Positions 63,090-64,000 of a stretch of DNA of 64,000 bases are shown here, one piece after another; within the stretch, counting starts at the first letter, position 1, and each line of letters starts with the position of its first letter. A program made the translations under genes and the position numbers. The stretch comes from Delphinus delphis. Taxonomy: Eukaryota; Chordata; Mammalia; Artiodactyla; Delphinidae. The stretch covers positions 34,771,964 through 34,835,963 of the forward strand of contig NC_082698.1 in assembly GCF_949987515.2 (NCBI RefSeq), in the 5' to 3' direction. The notes under the pieces are model-generated. The model saw nothing but the letters and a program-made list of their open reading frames with translations, did not search any database and had not been told where the DNA came from.

Positions 63090-64000
63090 AATTATCAAAG
63101 GCAAAGGTTGATAAATGAGACAATATAAATACTAACTTGCAAGAGTGTAGAATAGGTCTAGCTATCCTTTGGAGTGTCAACAGAAAATATGCGCAAGAAT
63201 AATTTATGCCATGTGCAGCTTATGGACACAGCAATTTACCAGGAACAAGGTCCTTAAACATTCTGAGGTTTGTTGTTTTTTTGTCCAGGTGTGAGGGACA
63301 TCTAAACCTTTGCAGATTTGTTTTGTTTCATTACAGGGCAAGGGGCACTTAAAATTATGCAAGTAGTATATATTCCCTGTGATAAAACAATATAGAGTTA
63401 TATAGAGAAATCGAGCATATTAATAATATCCACCCAATCCTACTTTCCTGAGGAAACCATTAACAGGCTGGTGGGCATTCTTCCATACTTCTTTATTCTG
63501 CTCAAAGAAGTATAAAAGGTTTCCCCACACTTAAAAAAATTGGAGTCATATTCTACCTATTACTGTGTAATTTGCACTTTTCATTTTACAATGTATTATA
63601 AGTATTTCTCCTAGAAAATTTATACACCTGTCACGTCTTAATAAAAGCATGGTATTTACAATATGGATTACCATAATTTAGTCAACCAATTCATTTAGAT
63701 TGCTTCAAATACCACTATTACAAACAATGTACATTCTTTCCATAGGTCTTTCAACATACATTATTTCCTTAGAATAAATTCCTAGAAATGTAACACTGGA
63801 TCAGCGAGTATATGAACATTTTAAAAATTGAATGTATGTCAAATAATTTGCTCTCCAGAAAAGTTGTATCAATTTCCAAGCCCTCTACTCATAAAAGTGC
63901 CCATTTTCACACTCCCTAGACAACCCCACAGATACACATGTCTTCATTCTCTGCCACTGAGTAGGGAAATGTTAACTACTTGTTTTAATCTGTACTTCCT
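63090..64000. other. Right edge, old L1-like trace
   Basis: About 63440-64000 has phrases of old L1 3' UTR type in reverse (tactgtgtaatttgcacttt, atttagattgcttcaaatac). No exon was seen. HECTD2 exons 1-2 are expected further to the right. Confidence 0.5.

Overview
The window is nuclear DNA from a mammal, almost certainly a cetacean (whale or dolphin). It is AT-rich and intron-dominated, with GT..AG spliced exons. It carries ten tRNA-derived SINEs of the CHR family, including the short form beginning gcttccctggtggcgcagtg that I associate with Cetacea, plus several L1 copies of the cetartiodactyl type. There are no bacterial operons, CRISPR arrays or genuine tRNA/rRNA genes.

The one host gene is HECTD2, a HECT-type E3 ubiquitin ligase, read on the minus strand. 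I can place 19 consecutive coding exons between 40755 and 2869. They correspond to exons 3-21 of the human gene and to residues about 90-776. Every exon has canonical splice sites, all phases join, and the joined frame is open to the stop codon. The 2063 coding bases seen, plus the 268 expected from exons 1-2, give the 776-residue length I recall for human HECTD2. The catalytic Cys (human numbering 744) is intact at 2968-2970. Exons 1-2 are not found and should lie beyond position 64000. The 3' UTR runs leftwards from 2868.

Layout by region. 1-2868: 3' UTR and probable downstream flank. 2869-5135: last three exons. 5136-13899: one intron holding a nearly full-length but dead L1 (about 7043-13747), itself broken by an older L1 segment and a SINE. 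13900-23918: exons 18 to 12 with short introns. 23919-40755: exons 11 to 3, with MIR, L2, Tigger and CHR insertions in the introns. 40756-64000: the intron upstream of exon 3, packed with nested LINEs. These include a twin-primed L1 at 42421-44417, old L1M sequence at 44480-51590, a micro-L1 and a young 1.5-kb L1. The same intron holds LTR-like fragments and a 463-bp inverted duplication.

Points of most interest: the inverted duplication (arms 58926-59388 and 60716-61178, about 97.6% identical); a 121-bp sequence with consensus splice sites at 57121-57241 that would be a frame-breaking cassette exon; two back-to-back perfect hairpins at the edge of the twin-primed L1; an old L1 segment inserted into a younger L1 with a target duplication; and an L1 piece lacking both ends that replaced part of an older L1. 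I found no evidence of a novel multi-gene system. Repeat family names and human residue numbers are from memory, without a database search.
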